Shown here piece by piece: positions 9,708 through 18,816 of a DNA stretch of 53,986 nucleotides. Position numbers and translations under genes: made by a program. This DNA is from an uncultured Bacteroidales bacterium (lineage in GTDB: Bacteria > Bacteroidota > Bacteroidia > Bacteroidales > Marinilabiliaceae). The stretch lies in NCBI GenBank assembly GCA_937892255.1, contig CALAUL010000013.1, positions 1 to 53,986 of the forward strand, given 5' to 3'. Under the pieces are notes generated by a model. The model searched no databases. It was not told where the DNA came from and was given only the letters and a program-made list of their open reading frames with translations. Numbering within the stretch: position 1 is the stretch's first letter; every line of letters starts with the position of its first letter.

Positions 9708-11591
9708 ATGAAATTAATCAACAATCTAAAGCGTGTCGCTCCAATGATGGTAGCTCTCGCCACTTGCACGTTGGCACAAGCCGCCGATAAGCATTTCTCG
9801 CCCAACAACGAGATAGGTTGGAGTGCTATCATGTCGGCTGATACGGTGAAAGCCTTCACTATCTCATACAAAGGCAGCGACGTGCTCACCCTTGCCGACT
9901 ATGGACAATCGACAAAAGACGGAGGCGGCAAAAATCTTGTACTTCGCAACGTCAGTGCTCCGAAGCACATTGCAGAAAAATACACTATGCTGTGTGGAAA
10001 GAGCCTCGAATGCACCAACGAAGCCAACGAGGTCATCTTCACCTTCAACGACGAGATAGGACGCGAACAACGCATGGTGGTGCGTCTCTATAACGACGGC
10101 GTGGCTTTCCGTTATGAGCTCGACAACCTACAACATACACGCGTTGTCGATGACCGCACTACCTACCTCATTCCGGAAGGCACACGACGTTGGATACAAC
10201 GTTGGACAGAGCCTTACGAAGAGTTCTTCCCCCTTACGACAACAGGCGAGGGAGAGAACCGTCACTGGGGCTATCCGGCTCTCGTTCAACCTGCAGACAA
10301 CGCATGGGCGCTCATTAGCGAAGCCGGGATAGAACGTTGTCATTGTGCCTCGTCGCTCTGCAACGAGGGCGACGCAAGTCGTTACAAGATAATGCTCGAC
10401 AACAATGAGCAAAATGTCACCGGCACATGGGTCTCTCCCTGGCGTGTGGTTATGGTTGGCGAACTCAATGACATCGTAGAGTCTACCCTTATCACCGACG
10501 TGAGTGCTCCATGCCGAATAGAAAATACATCGTGGATTAAGCCGGGCAGCGTTTCGTGGGTATATTGGGCATACAACAGAGGGTCTAAGGACTTTCAGAT
10601 AGTGAAGAAATACATCGACATGGCTTACGAACTAAAGTTGCCATATATCCTCATCGACTGGGAATGGGACATCATGGGCAATGGCGGAACGATAACCGAT
10701 GCCTTGAAGTATGCCAAAGAGAGAGATGTCAAAGTTCTCTTATGGTACAACTCATCTACGGCATGGACAACCAACGGTGCCGGTGGACCACTCTTCCGTC
10801 TCAATGCACCTGAGAACAGAGAGAAAGAGTTTGCCATGCTCGAAGATATGGGCGTTGCCGGTGTGAAGATAGACTTCTTCTCGGGCGACCGTCAGGAGAC
10901 AATGGAATACTGCATCGACCTCATAGAGTGTGCCGCTAAACATCATCTGCTCATCAACTTGCATGGAGCAACCATTCCTCGCGGCTGGCAACGTACTTAT
11001 CCCAACCTCCTTTCAGTAGAAGCTGTCTATGGAGCAGAGTGGTACAACAACCTGCCAATACTCACCAATAAGGCGGCGGCACACAATGCCACCATTCCCT
11101 TCACACGCAATGTCATCGGTTCTATGGACTACACTCCATGTACCTTCTCCGATTCGCAGCACCCACACATCACAACACATGGTCATGAGTTGGCGTTGTC
11201 GGTACTCTATGAGTCTGCTTTGCAACATTGGGCAGACAAACCGGAGAGCTACCTCGCTCAACCGGCTGAAGTTCAGTCATTCATGAGCGGATTGCCAACG
11301 GTATGGGACGAGACACGTCTGTTGTCGGGCTATCCGGGCGAGAGCGTCATGATAGCACGTCGCAGTGGCTCGAAATGGTACATCGCCGCTATCAACGGCA
11401 CAGAGGAAAACAACGTCATCAACATTGACCGCTCTTTCCTCAAGGCGACAAAGGGCACAACAACGATTTTCCAAGATGGCAAAGACAAGAACAACCCTTG
11501 GAAGATAACTAAAGGCTCTATCAAGTCGCTACCTAAGCAGATGACACTTCTCCCGCGTGGAGGCTGTGTCATGGTGATAGAGTGCAAATAA
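9708..11591 (+). CDS. Glycoside hydrolase family 97, retaining alpha-galactosidase type
   Basis: 627 residues with a signal peptide ending near AQAA (residue 25). The N-terminal beta-sandwich, central (beta/alpha)8 barrel and C-terminal beta domain of GH97 are all present, with markers WVYWAY, LIDWEWD and ALQHWADKPESY. The barrel position that separates the two GH97 mechanisms holds Asp389 (GVKIDFF). In the family this marks retaining enzymes such as the Bacteroides alpha-galactosidase, rather than inverting SusB-type glucosidases. Glu444 in YGAEW lies 55 residues further on and is the likely acid/base. It sits 25 bases after the double esterase with no hairpin between, so the two are probably one transcript. 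Confidence 0.92.
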   Translation: MKLINNLKRVAPMMVALATCTLAQAADKHFSPNNEIGWSAIMSADTVKAFTISYKGSDVLTLADYGQSTKDGGGKNLVLRNVSAPKHIAEKYTMLCGKSLECTNEANEVIFTFNDEIGREQRMVVRLYNDGVAFRYELDNLQHTRVVDDRTTYLIPEGTRRWIQRWTEPYEEFFPLTTTGEGENRHWGYPALVQPADNAWALISEAGIERCHCASSLCNEGDASRYKIMLDNNEQNVTGTWVSPWRVVMVGELNDIVESTLITDVSAPCRIENTSWIKPGSVSWVYWAYNRGSKDFQIVKKYIDMAYELKLPYILIDWEWDIMGNGGTITDALKYAKERDVKVLLWYNSSTAWTTNGAGGPLFRLNAPENREKEFAMLEDMGVAGVKIDFFSGDRQETMEYCIDLIECAAKHHLLINLHGATIPRGWQRTYPNLLSVEAVYGAEWYNNLPILTNKAAAHNATIPFTRNVIGSMDYTPCTFSDSQHPHITTHGHELALSVLYESALQHWADKPESYLAQPAEVQSFMSGLPTVWDETRLLSGYPGESVMIARRSGSKWYIAAINGTEENNVINIDRSFLKATKGTTTIFQDGKDKNNPWKITKGSIKSLPKQMTLLPRGGCVMVIECK

Positions 11592-11610
11592 ACACTGATT
11601 TATAAACAGC

Positions 11611-11649
11611 AAACGAGGCTTCCTTCTTTTTTTGAGGGAAGCCCCGTTT
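11611..11649. terminator. Bidirectional hairpin between convergent genes
   Basis: Arms AAACGAGGCTTCC and GGAAGCCCCGTTT pair with one mismatch around a T-rich loop. It lies between the convergent GH97 (+) and HIRAN (-) genes. The loop is T-rich but neither flank has a long T run. Confidence 0.65.
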
Positions 11650-11673
11650 CATTTCTGTGCTTTACGAAACAGC

Positions 11674-12021
11674 TTATAGGTCTTTTTCCTTTATCAAATA
11701 GACTATCACCGAGACTTGTTGTTCAGGGTGAACATTAGGAGTAACACGTTGCACTCTCGCTTCGAAAATATCATCATAACCCATCTCTAAGAATTTGCTC
11801 AACAGCTCGTTCTCATCTCTGGGGACGAAGCCCAACTTGAAATCATTATAGTAGATCGACACTGCATAAGGGTCAAACTTATTGTCCTCCTCTCTTACCA
11901 ATGTGATTGTAGTTCCCGGCTTAAGCTCGCTTAATGCCATGCACCCTTCATAATAGCTAAAACCTGCAATACTAAAATCCATCAAGTGCCTACGATTCAT
12001 ACTTTTAACTGCCTTTTTCAT
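11674..12021 (-). CDS. HIRAN domain protein
   Basis: 115 residues consisting of almost nothing but a HIRAN domain: AGFSYYEG at 19-26, GTTITLVRE at 36-44, then NKFDPYAVSIYY and LGFVPR. HIRAN is known from eukaryotic HLTF/Rad5, where it binds DNA 3' ends; stand-alone bacterial copies are common and little studied. It has no signal peptide and no visible catalytic motif. An exact -7 box lies six bases before the ATG. It appears to be a single-gene unit facing the GH97 gene. A role in DNA repair is possible but only inferred from the domain. Confidence 0.85.
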   Translation of the reverse strand: MKKAVKSMNRRHLMDFSIAGFSYYEGCMALSELKPGTTITLVREEDNKFDPYAVSIYYNDFKLGFVPRDENELLSKFLEMGYDDIFEARVQRVTPNVHPEQQVSVIVYLIKEKDL

Positions 12022-12027
12022 AGTTCA

Positions 12028-12035
12028 CAAATTTA
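12028..12035 (-). promoter_or_regulatory. -7 promoter box TAAATTTG
   Basis: Read on the minus strand, TAAATTTG matches TAnnTTTG exactly and ends six bases before the HIRAN ATG, again implying a leaderless or nearly leaderless transcript. Confidence 0.55.
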
Positions 12036-12098
12036 AAAGTCCCACAGCAGACTATTCTGCCATGGAACAAAAGTATTTAGCCGTTTTGACAACTTGTG

Positions 12099-13010
12099 TC
12101 ACAGGTTATATTTCTTGCATATTTTTTTCAACTCGTCTTTTATGTACTTTTCAAACTCGGGAGAACCAACAATCTCTATATCATCGAGCAGTCCCATGAC
12201 AAATCGTCCTATGCCTTTGTAATCTGCTATCTTGGTGTCAAGTTCCCAATGTGTTATGTCCACTTTTGCAACATCTTTTTCCGCAAGAGGGAACTCCTCG
12301 ATAAGCAAATTACGAGCCTTTAAAGACAGACGAAGTCTGACTCGCTCCGTATTGTAGCCCGACATACGAAATGCGTCTATAAACCCTATTTTATGTTGGT
12401 GTCTGTATTGCCATTCGGTATCAAGTATCTCGACATCTTCTATACGCGACGTATTGAATAGCTTGTTGGTGTTGTCCTCAATGTCGTAACACCATACCTG
12501 CACGTAGTTGGTCGTAAATCCTAATACCTCCACAAGTCTGTCACGTATACCCGAATTTGAGGAGGCATAATTTATAAGTCTTACCTGCCTGCAGTTTGTC
12601 ACAGCCTCTATGAGTTTGTTGACGTTGTGTGCATTCTCATTCTTCACTATACATTTGGCAAGCGATGTAATGTTGTAAACTGATGCTAACTTACGTCGAA
12701 GATTCTCTTTTATCGGGTTAGAGTGGTGAAGACCTTCGAGAAGCTGGTTAAAGATATGAGCCTCTTCGTCGGTGAAGTAAATGAGTTGCGATATATCCTT
12801 GAAGAAAGGACTCTCTTTTTGCAGTCGAGGAATGCCCTTTATGCTGTCATCTACGACGAATCCGGCATCTCTGAATGTCAACAAATATCTGTAGACCGAA
12901 CGTGTCGAGATGTCAAGTCGTTCGGCTATCTCTTCAATAGTGTAATGTCGTGAGTCTATCATATACATCATGACCTTCAACATTCTTTCTACCTTTGGTT
13001 GCTCCGACAT
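12099..13010 (-). CDS. WYL-domain transcriptional regulator
   Basis: 303 residues. Residues 8-60 form a winged helix-turn-helix of the DeoR/HTH_11 kind (YTIEEIAERLDISTRSVYRYL). Residues 130-220 form a WYL domain (VRLINYASSN, then a block on tracking the body of the partner element), with a WCX-like C-terminal domain to 300. WYL proteins are ligand-binding regulators, often tied to DNA damage, nucleotide signals or phage defence. No defence or CAZyme gene touches it here; RlpA lies 91 bases upstream on the same strand. Its target cannot be read from the window. Confidence 0.87.
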   Translation of the reverse strand: MSEQPKVERMLKVMMYMIDSRHYTIEEIAERLDISTRSVYRYLLTFRDAGFVVDDSIKGIPRLQKESPFFKDISQLIYFTDEEAHIFNQLLEGLHHSNPIKENLRRKLASVYNITSLAKCIVKNENAHNVNKLIEAVTNCRQVRLINYASSNSGIRDRLVEVLGFTTNYVQVWCYDIEDNTNKLFNTSRIEDVEILDTEWQYRHQHKIGFIDAFRMSGYNTERVRLRLSLKARNLLIEEFPLAEKDVAKVDITHWELDTKIADYKGIGRFVMGLLDDIEIVGSPEFEKYIKDELKKICKKYNL

Positions 13011-13101
13011 GACTTTCTATATAGTGTTTTACAAAGTGTGTATTCGTATCCGTAAATACAATGTCTGACGAACGGTTACGACTATCCGTCACGGGCATTG
13101 T

Positions 13102-13572
13102 CTATAGTTGTTCGACCGTTACTTTTGCAACTCCCGATTGCAAAAGTCCTATCTTCTCGGCTGCTACACGTGAGAGGTCTATGATACGTCCTTTTTTAAA
13201 CGGACCGCGGTCGTTGATGATAACATCTACGCTTTTGCCATTGGCGGTATTCGTAACACGCACTTTGGTGCCAAATGGCAGTGTCTTATGGGCGGCGGTG
13301 AATGCCTTCTTGTTGTACTTCTCACCACTTGCTGTCGGTCTGCCATGGAACTTATCGGCATAATACGATGCTTCGCCTGTCTCGACACGCTTTTTCGATG
13401 TACGTTTCTTTGTCGTGACATGTGACTTTTTCAGGTCAACAGGCTCTATCAACTCATCGCTGACTTCGACAGTGGTTTGTCTGTTGCACATGCCGGCTCG
13501 GCTTGGCAACACGGCTATTGTCAAAAGGGTTACAGCTACGATAGAGAGACGTATCATTAAGTTGCGTTTCAT
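13102..13572 (-). CDS. rlpA: RlpA-family septal ring lytic transglycosylase
   Basis: 156 residues: a signal peptide (about 1-26), a short basic linker and a double-psi beta-barrel at about 63-155 carrying GEASYYADKFHGRPTASGE, AAHKTLPFGTKVRV and INDRGPF. RlpA proteins cleave denuded glycan strands of peptidoglycan in the periplasm. It has no SPOR domain, so septal targeting is not evident. It starts 11 bases after the riboflavin synthase stop codon and is probably co-transcribed with it. Confidence 0.88.
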   Translation of the reverse strand: MKRNLMIRLSIVAVTLLTIAVLPSRAGMCNRQTTVEVSDELIEPVDLKKSHVTTKKRTSKKRVETGEASYYADKFHGRPTASGEKYNKKAFTAAHKTLPFGTKVRVTNTANGKSVDVIINDRGPFKKGRIIDLSRVAAEKIGLLQSGVAKVTVEQL

Positions 13573-13583
13573 TGTCGGGAGGT

Positions 13584-14186
13584 CTACTTAAACAACATCA
13601 TCTTGCTGAGGTACTTGCCCACTATGTCAAATTCGAGATTTACCACACTGCCTTGTTTGATACGGCAGAAGTTGGTGTGCTCAAAGGTGTACGGAATAAT
13701 GGCAACCTGGAAGCTGTCATTCTTGCTATTTACGACTGTCAGACTTACGCCATTGACACATACCGAACCCTTCTCAACTGTCATATATCCCATTTGAGCC
13801 ATCTCTTTGTTGAAAGCGTACTTAAACGTGAAATACCAACTGCCGTCGGCTTCTTGCACCTCGGTACATTCGGCAGTCTGGTCTACATGTCCCTGAACGA
13901 TATGGCCGTCCAAACGACCATTCATTATCATGCTTCGCTCTACATTTACCAAGTCTCCTTCACGAAGCAATCCCAAATTACTACGCGACAATGTCTCTGC
14001 AACAGCCGTGACAGTATAGCAATTGCCCTCGATAGCGACAACCGTAAGACATACTCCATTGTGTGCTACACTCTGATCTATCTTAAGCTCTGATGTAAAT
14101 GAACATTCAAGTGTCAAATGGAGATTTCCGCCCTCCTTAACAAGCTGTCTGACAACAGCTGCATCTTCTACTATTCCTGAAAACAT
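13584..14186 (-). CDS. ribE: Riboflavin synthase alpha chain
   Basis: 200 residues from the ATG at 14186, chosen because the family begins MFSGIVE. Two lumazine-binding repeats are visible: residues 1-97, with GVCLTVV and LSRSNL, and 98-195, with GHIVQGHVD and GVSLTVV. The enzyme dismutates two 6,7-dimethyl-8-ribityllumazines to riboflavin in the cytoplasm. An in-frame ATG at 14195 (MIVMFSG) lies only seven bases behind the -7 box and would make a leaderless message, so the true start may be three codons earlier. No FMN riboswitch is visible; the upstream space is too short. Confidence 0.95.
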   Translation of the reverse strand: MFSGIVEDAAVVRQLVKEGGNLHLTLECSFTSELKIDQSVAHNGVCLTVVAIEGNCYTVTAVAETLSRSNLGLLREGDLVNVERSMIMNGRLDGHIVQGHVDQTAECTEVQEADGSWYFTFKYAFNKEMAQMGYMTVEKGSVCVNGVSLTVVNSKNDSFQVAIIPYTFEHTNFCRIKQGSVVNLEFDIVGKYLSKMMLFK

Positions 14187-14202
14187 AACAATCATTTTTT
14201 TG

Positions 14203-14210
14203 CAAATATA
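14203..14210 (-). promoter_or_regulatory. -7 promoter box TATATTTG for ribE-rlpA
   Basis: Exact TAnnTTTG match on the minus strand, 16 bases before the ATG at 14186 and 7 before the alternative ATG at 14195. It is back to back with the box of the divergent TPR gene, about 27 bases away. Confidence 0.6.
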
Positions 14211-14237
14211 AATATATTCGTTTACTTTTACCAATCT

Positions 14238-14245
14238 AAACTTTG
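14238..14245 (+). promoter_or_regulatory. -7-like promoter box AAACTTTG
   Basis: Matches TAnnTTTG at all but the first base, and ends six bases before the ATG of the TPR protein. Spacing equals that at other suspected leaderless genes in the window. Confidence 0.4.
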
Positions 14246-14251
14246 GACAAT

Positions 14252-15901
14252 ATGAAACGACATATATTAGCAATCTGTCTTACTCTTTTGACTTGTATCG
14301 GCGTCAATGCTCAAGACAACTACGTCAGAGGCATAATGGCCATTCAGAACAACGAACCGGCATTGGCGCGCTTCTACCTTGAAAAAGCCGTTGTCGATGA
14401 CCCAAATTTGGGATATGCTCACGCCCTATTGGCTCACACATATAATCAATTCGGACTTAACAACGAAGCTCTTGCTTCTGCCGACAAAGCCTTGTCTGTC
14501 ATCATGCCCTTCGACAACGACGGCAAATATTTAGCCCTAAACAGCAAGGCGTTAGCATTAGCCAACTTGTCGGAAGCCGGTTCTCTCGACGAAGCTCAAA
14601 AAACAAAACTACGAAATGAGGCCATCGAAAACTTCACTCTCGCCCTGAAGATAAAGACAGACCCTCAATCTATCTTCTTTCGCGCTCGACTGTTGATGAA
14701 AGTCAAACGCTATGACGAAGCTCTTCAAGAATGCGAAAAGATAAACACCTTGACGAAAGACAATGAGAAAAACTATGTCTTGATGGGCGAAATATATGCT
14801 GACATGAAAAATCACAAACAAGCAATAGACGCATATAGCACAGCCCTTAAAATAAACAGCAAAAACACTGAGACCCTTATCTATCGCAGCTACGAGTACT
14901 TGCACGAGTCGAACCACGAGGCAATGATAAACGATATGCTCGATGCTTTCATCTACGGAGCAAGGGAGAAAGTACTGCGAGATCTGACTTACTTGCAAGG
15001 TCAAGAGCGTATAGCCAAAGCCCTTTATGAAGGTCTTGACAAACGCATAAAAAATGAGCCTAACGAATATGTATGGAACAGACTCGCCGCCGTTCTGAAT
15101 AAACAACGGTCAAACTTTGTTGATGCCATACGATACTACAGATACGACATCGACAAGCCCTCAAGAGCTGTCAGCTCAACTCTCATGGCTGACTGCTATA
15201 TGTTCATGGGAGCGTGCAAAGAGGCGGTAGAGACGATTGACACCATCAAGAGCCTTACACCCTTTAACCACGAGTTGCTGCATCTCAAACTCCGTGCCTA
15301 CGGTGGCGTCGGCGACTACGATAAAGCTATTCTCAATGCGTCTCGTTTAATAGAAGTTGCTCCGGAACTCGACTACGGATATTATGTCAGAGGTCTTTTC
15401 TTCCGCAACACCAACGAATTGGAAAAGGCTGTAGACGACTTCTCCATGGCTATTGACATTGCACCAAAGGCTTCTTACAACTATCTCTGTCGCGGGACTA
15501 TTTACCTCAGCCAAGGGAAGATAGAACTTGCCAATGCGGACTTCAACAGAGTAATAGAACTTGACAATAATAATCCTAACAGCAATAGCGTCATCTTTGC
15601 TTACTTCTACTTAGGCAATTCGGAGGAAGCTATAAAACGTTGCGAAAAACTCCTCGCTATCAACAACGACAAAGGCAACAACTATGATGCTGCTTGTCTT
15701 TATTCTCTTCTTAACAACAAGGAGAAAGCTCTCGACTATTTCGAAGAGGCCATGGAAAAAGGATACCGCGACTTCGAACACCTTGCAAAGGACAAGGATC
15801 TCAACAACATTCGCAACGAACGTCGTTTCATCAAAATAGTCGACAAATACAAATCTCTACTCAACAAAGAACTGAAAGCAACGTTGGAGGAGATAATATA
15901 A
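14252..15901 (+). CDS. Exported tetratricopeptide-repeat protein
   Basis: 549 residues from the ATG at 14252; the frame opens with TTG at 14243, but the ATG gives a clean signal peptide (about 1-21, ending GVNAQ). The rest is a long run of TPR-like helical pairs, clearest at 28-60, 120-200 and 335-480, with typical blocks such as AYSTALKIN, LNASRLIEVAPELDYGYY and ANADFNRVIELDNNNPN. Such proteins are scaffolds; no enzyme domain is present. It stands alone between a divergent ribE and a convergent TonB receptor gene. Partners unknown. Confidence 0.85.
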   Translation: MKRHILAICLTLLTCIGVNAQDNYVRGIMAIQNNEPALARFYLEKAVVDDPNLGYAHALLAHTYNQFGLNNEALASADKALSVIMPFDNDGKYLALNSKALALANLSEAGSLDEAQKTKLRNEAIENFTLALKIKTDPQSIFFRARLLMKVKRYDEALQECEKINTLTKDNEKNYVLMGEIYADMKNHKQAIDAYSTALKINSKNTETLIYRSYEYLHESNHEAMINDMLDAFIYGAREKVLRDLTYLQGQERIAKALYEGLDKRIKNEPNEYVWNRLAAVLNKQRSNFVDAIRYYRYDIDKPSRAVSSTLMADCYMFMGACKEAVETIDTIKSLTPFNHELLHLKLRAYGGVGDYDKAILNASRLIEVAPELDYGYYVRGLFFRNTNELEKAVDDFSMAIDIAPKASYNYLCRGTIYLSQGKIELANADFNRVIELDNNNPNSNSVIFAYFYLGNSEEAIKRCEKLLAINNDKGNNYDAACLYSLLNNKEKALDYFEEAMEKGYRDFEHLAKDKDLNNIRNERRFIKIVDKYKSLLNKELKATLEEII

Positions 15902-15928
15902 GTCGACTACTATACTACTTTATAATCC

Positions 15929-18232
15929 TTAGAAATTAATCTTTACATCGGCGAACCAGCTTCGCGGTTGTCCGGGGCCATACATATAGCCCGAGTCTCG
16001 GTTTTTGCCCTTGTCAAAGTCGGTCTGATACTGGTTGAAGATGTTCATCATGCCGAGCGAAATGTCCAAGTCTGTCGTTGAGGACAACGGGAAACAATAT
16101 GTCAATTTAGCGTTTACTTCCCAGAAGTCGGGCGTCAGTTCGGCTCTGTCCTTTGGTATGTAACCTGCGGCATGTTGTACGAGCATTTCTCCTGTATAAG
16201 TACCTGTTAACGAGATGTCGAAACGCTTCGCCGGTGTTATCTGCGCTGTAAAGTAGCCGTAAATATCGGGGGTACGAAACATTCTCTCTTCTGCTTTGAC
16301 ATCGACGTCTTCGCTCCATTTCTCGGGTTCGTTGTACCTGCTACGTTGCACGGTTGCACCCATTTGCAGTTGCAACCACTGTTTGTATGCCAACTTGCCT
16401 TCCAACGTCACACCCATGACGGTAGCTCCCGAGCCATTGCGACGCTCTTTGAGCAAAATATCGTCTTTCCAACCAATGTCTTCCACTACGAAGGCGTCGA
16501 CGAGCTTGGAATAAAAGCCCTCGAGCATGAAGTTGCTTTGAAGGTCGTCAGTAAACCTGTGGTAAATATCCGTCGAGATGCTGAAGCTGCGTGAAGTCTC
16601 TTCTTTCAAATCCTCGGCACGAGATATGATGGCCACATCTCCTCCAACTGCCGCCACGTGCAAATCTTCATCAAAGGCTTGCGGCGAGCGAAATCCTGAT
16701 GAGTATGAAGCTCTGATGTTAATATCGGGTGTCGGATTGAAACGCACATTGGCACGAGGCGAGAAGATGACATGGTCTATCATGTTGTGCTTGTCAAAAC
16801 GTCCGCCAAGGAGAAGACTCCATGTCTCGTTTTTCCATTCGTTCTGAACAAAAGCACTCGCTATCTTTACGGTCTGTTTGGTCTCGCTGTTGTACCCGAG
16901 CATAGTGTCATGCAGGTCATCATAGTTGTACTCCAAGCCTACGATGAGAGACGCCGGCATAAAGAGGAGATTATCGAAGTTGTATGCATAATGCGCACCT
17001 GCCACCATTGTCAGGTCGAGTGTTTTGCCGTATGCATTAGGGTCTTTGTCGGTGCCGTAATAGCTGTCTCTATCGGTGTTTTGTGCAGATAAGTAGATAT
17101 TGAAACGGTGCTTGTTGTCGGCAGAGAAATTGTCAAACTTGACACCACCACCGTCAATGGAGTGTCGAGTCATCTCGCAAACATCGGCTTCATGCGGTTG
17201 ACGGTCGAGGGCATCACCGCCACGACGTTCTTCCTGCATGTGATGATACTCGAGGGTTACTTTTGAATATAGCCCGGTCTTAAGATACGAACGGAAGCCC
17301 AATGTCTGGTTTTTCAATTCGCACAATTCGGTAAAGCCGTCGTTGTCGTCGTCATATCCCGAGCGATGACGATTTTGTGCAAAGAGATAGACTCCGGCTT
17401 TGCTATCGTCTGTCACGAGCGAGGCATTGAGCGATGTGTTGTTGTCGTAGTTGCTCGAATTGCCGAGAGACATTATAGAGTGCGAGACAAGTCCCGTATT
17501 GCGCAATGGTTCTTTGGTTATGATGTTGATAGTTCCGGCAATGGCCGAAGCTCCGAAAAGAGCAGACCCACCGCCGCGCATAACCTCTACACGTTCTACC
17601 ATGTTAGCAGGTATCTGTTCTAAACCATACACTCCCGCCAGGGCAGAGAATATAGGCCGCGAGTCGATAAGTATCTGCGTATATGGTCCTTCCAAACCGT
17701 TTATGCGCACTTGCTGAAAACCGCAGTTTTGGCAATTGTTCTCTACTCTCACTCCGGGCTGAAAACAGAGGCCTTGAGATAGCGATGTGGCATTGGAGAG
17801 TTCGAAGACTCTCGAATCTATCACTTGAACGAGAGCCGGAGCCAGTTTGCGCGTTGTCTCGGCTCTATTGGCAGAGACGACTACGCCATTGAGTTGTACG
17901 TTGTCTTCCTCTATTTCAAAGTTTACCTCTAACGTCTTGTTGTTCTCTATACTGATTTTCTTCGTTACGCTTTGGTAGCCTATATATTTCACCTCCAATG
18001 TGTAGTCGCCCGACTTGAGGTTCTTGAAGAAGAAGTGTCCCGTTGCATCTGTCACTGTTCCTATTGTTGTCCCTTTTATCACCACATTGACATAGGGGAG
18101 GTGAATTCCCGTGTTTCTATCAACAACATGTCCGACAAGGTTGGCATCTGTCGGAAGGTTCTGTGCTTGCAATAAGCACAAACTCCCAAGTGCCATAAGT
18201 ACCGTAGAAAGATATCGTCTTATGTGATTCAT
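15929..18232 (-). CDS. TonB-dependent outer-membrane receptor with carboxypeptidase-like N-terminal domain
   Basis: 767 residues: signal peptide (about 1-24), a CarboxypepD_reg-like beta sandwich at 33-110, a plug domain at 125-240 (ILIDSRPIF, VERVEVMRGGGSALFG) and a 22-strand barrel ending in the terminal aromatic Phe of VKINF. The plug carries Cys167 and Cys170 (NNCQNCGF), unusual in outer-membrane receptors and a possible metal or redox site. There is no SusD partner, so it is not a classical glycan PUL receptor; the CirA/ferrienterochelin type is closer. It lies 6 bases after a hotdog thioesterase gene and is almost surely in the same transcript. Ligand unknown. Confidence 0.92.
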   Translation of the reverse strand: MNHIRRYLSTVLMALGSLCLLQAQNLPTDANLVGHVVDRNTGIHLPYVNVVIKGTTIGTVTDATGHFFFKNLKSGDYTLEVKYIGYQSVTKKISIENNKTLEVNFEIEEDNVQLNGVVVSANRAETTRKLAPALVQVIDSRVFELSNATSLSQGLCFQPGVRVENNCQNCGFQQVRINGLEGPYTQILIDSRPIFSALAGVYGLEQIPANMVERVEVMRGGGSALFGASAIAGTINIITKEPLRNTGLVSHSIMSLGNSSNYDNNTSLNASLVTDDSKAGVYLFAQNRHRSGYDDDNDGFTELCELKNQTLGFRSYLKTGLYSKVTLEYHHMQEERRGGDALDRQPHEADVCEMTRHSIDGGGVKFDNFSADNKHRFNIYLSAQNTDRDSYYGTDKDPNAYGKTLDLTMVAGAHYAYNFDNLLFMPASLIVGLEYNYDDLHDTMLGYNSETKQTVKIASAFVQNEWKNETWSLLLGGRFDKHNMIDHVIFSPRANVRFNPTPDINIRASYSSGFRSPQAFDEDLHVAAVGGDVAIISRAEDLKEETSRSFSISTDIYHRFTDDLQSNFMLEGFYSKLVDAFVVEDIGWKDDILLKERRNGSGATVMGVTLEGKLAYKQWLQLQMGATVQRSRYNEPEKWSEDVDVKAEERMFRTPDIYGYFTAQITPAKRFDISLTGTYTGEMLVQHAAGYIPKDRAELTPDFWEVNAKLTYCFPLSSTTDLDISLGMMNIFNQYQTDFDKGKNRDSGYMYGPGQPRSWFADVKINF

Positions 18233-18238
18233 CGCAAC

Positions 18239-18607
18239 TTACAATTTAGATAAGAACTTCTCTCTCTTGACAATAAAACGTATGTGAACTCCTTCTCCGA
18301 TGAGCGTTTCTCCATCATAGGCCGACACTTTGAATGTGAGTTTTCTCTCCTCTATGTCTGTCAGCTCCGCTGTTGCGCTTATCTCTGCACCTACGGGCGA
18401 AGCCTTGACGTGCGATACGTTCATGGCTATTCCCACCGTCGAACAGTCCTCTTCAATATCGTCGGCAACGCACATCATGGCTGCATTCTCCACCAGTGCC
18501 ACCATTGCCGGTGTGGCATATACCGGCATGTCTCCCGAACCCATCTCTTTTGCTGTCAATGCATTGCTGACTACTACTCTGCTTGTGTATTTTTTCCCTT
18601 TTTTCAT
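18239..18607 (-). CDS. Hotdog-fold thioesterase (FlK-like)
   Basis: 122 residues forming a single hotdog fold of the fluoroacetyl-CoA thioesterase-like group: MPVYATPAMVALVENAA at 27-43, then VGIAMNVSHVKASPVG and a C-terminal strand ending IRFIVKREKF. The Glu40 in this helix is the usual catalytic candidate. Members cleave acyl-CoA or related thioesters in the cytoplasm. Its placement directly upstream of a TonB receptor gene, 6 bases apart, is an odd pairing with no obvious pathway reading. Confidence 0.85.
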   Translation of the reverse strand: MKKGKKYTSRVVVSNALTAKEMGSGDMPVYATPAMVALVENAAMMCVADDIEEDCSTVGIAMNVSHVKASPVGAEISATAELTDIEERKLTFKVSAYDGETLIGEGVHIRFIVKREKFLSKL

Positions 18608-18633
18608 TGGTATTTGTTTATTTATTCCATTGG

Positions 18634-18641
18634 CAAATGTA
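18634..18641 (-). promoter_or_regulatory. -7 promoter box TACATTTG for the thioesterase-receptor operon
   Basis: Exact TAnnTTTG on the minus strand, 26 bases before the thioesterase ATG, giving a leader of about 20 bases. Confidence 0.6.
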
Positions 18642-18816
18642 TTGCTTATTTAGATATAATCTACATAAAGCCAAGTTAAAAAAGATTAATTCTAAATAGA
18701 GAGGCGTAACATGTAGTAAAAGAGCACGTTTATAAAACATGCTTTGAATTAACATTGTTATGGAGACCATTTGAAAAGTTCTTACTATATTTAAGACGAA
18801 CAAAAAACAATACGTC

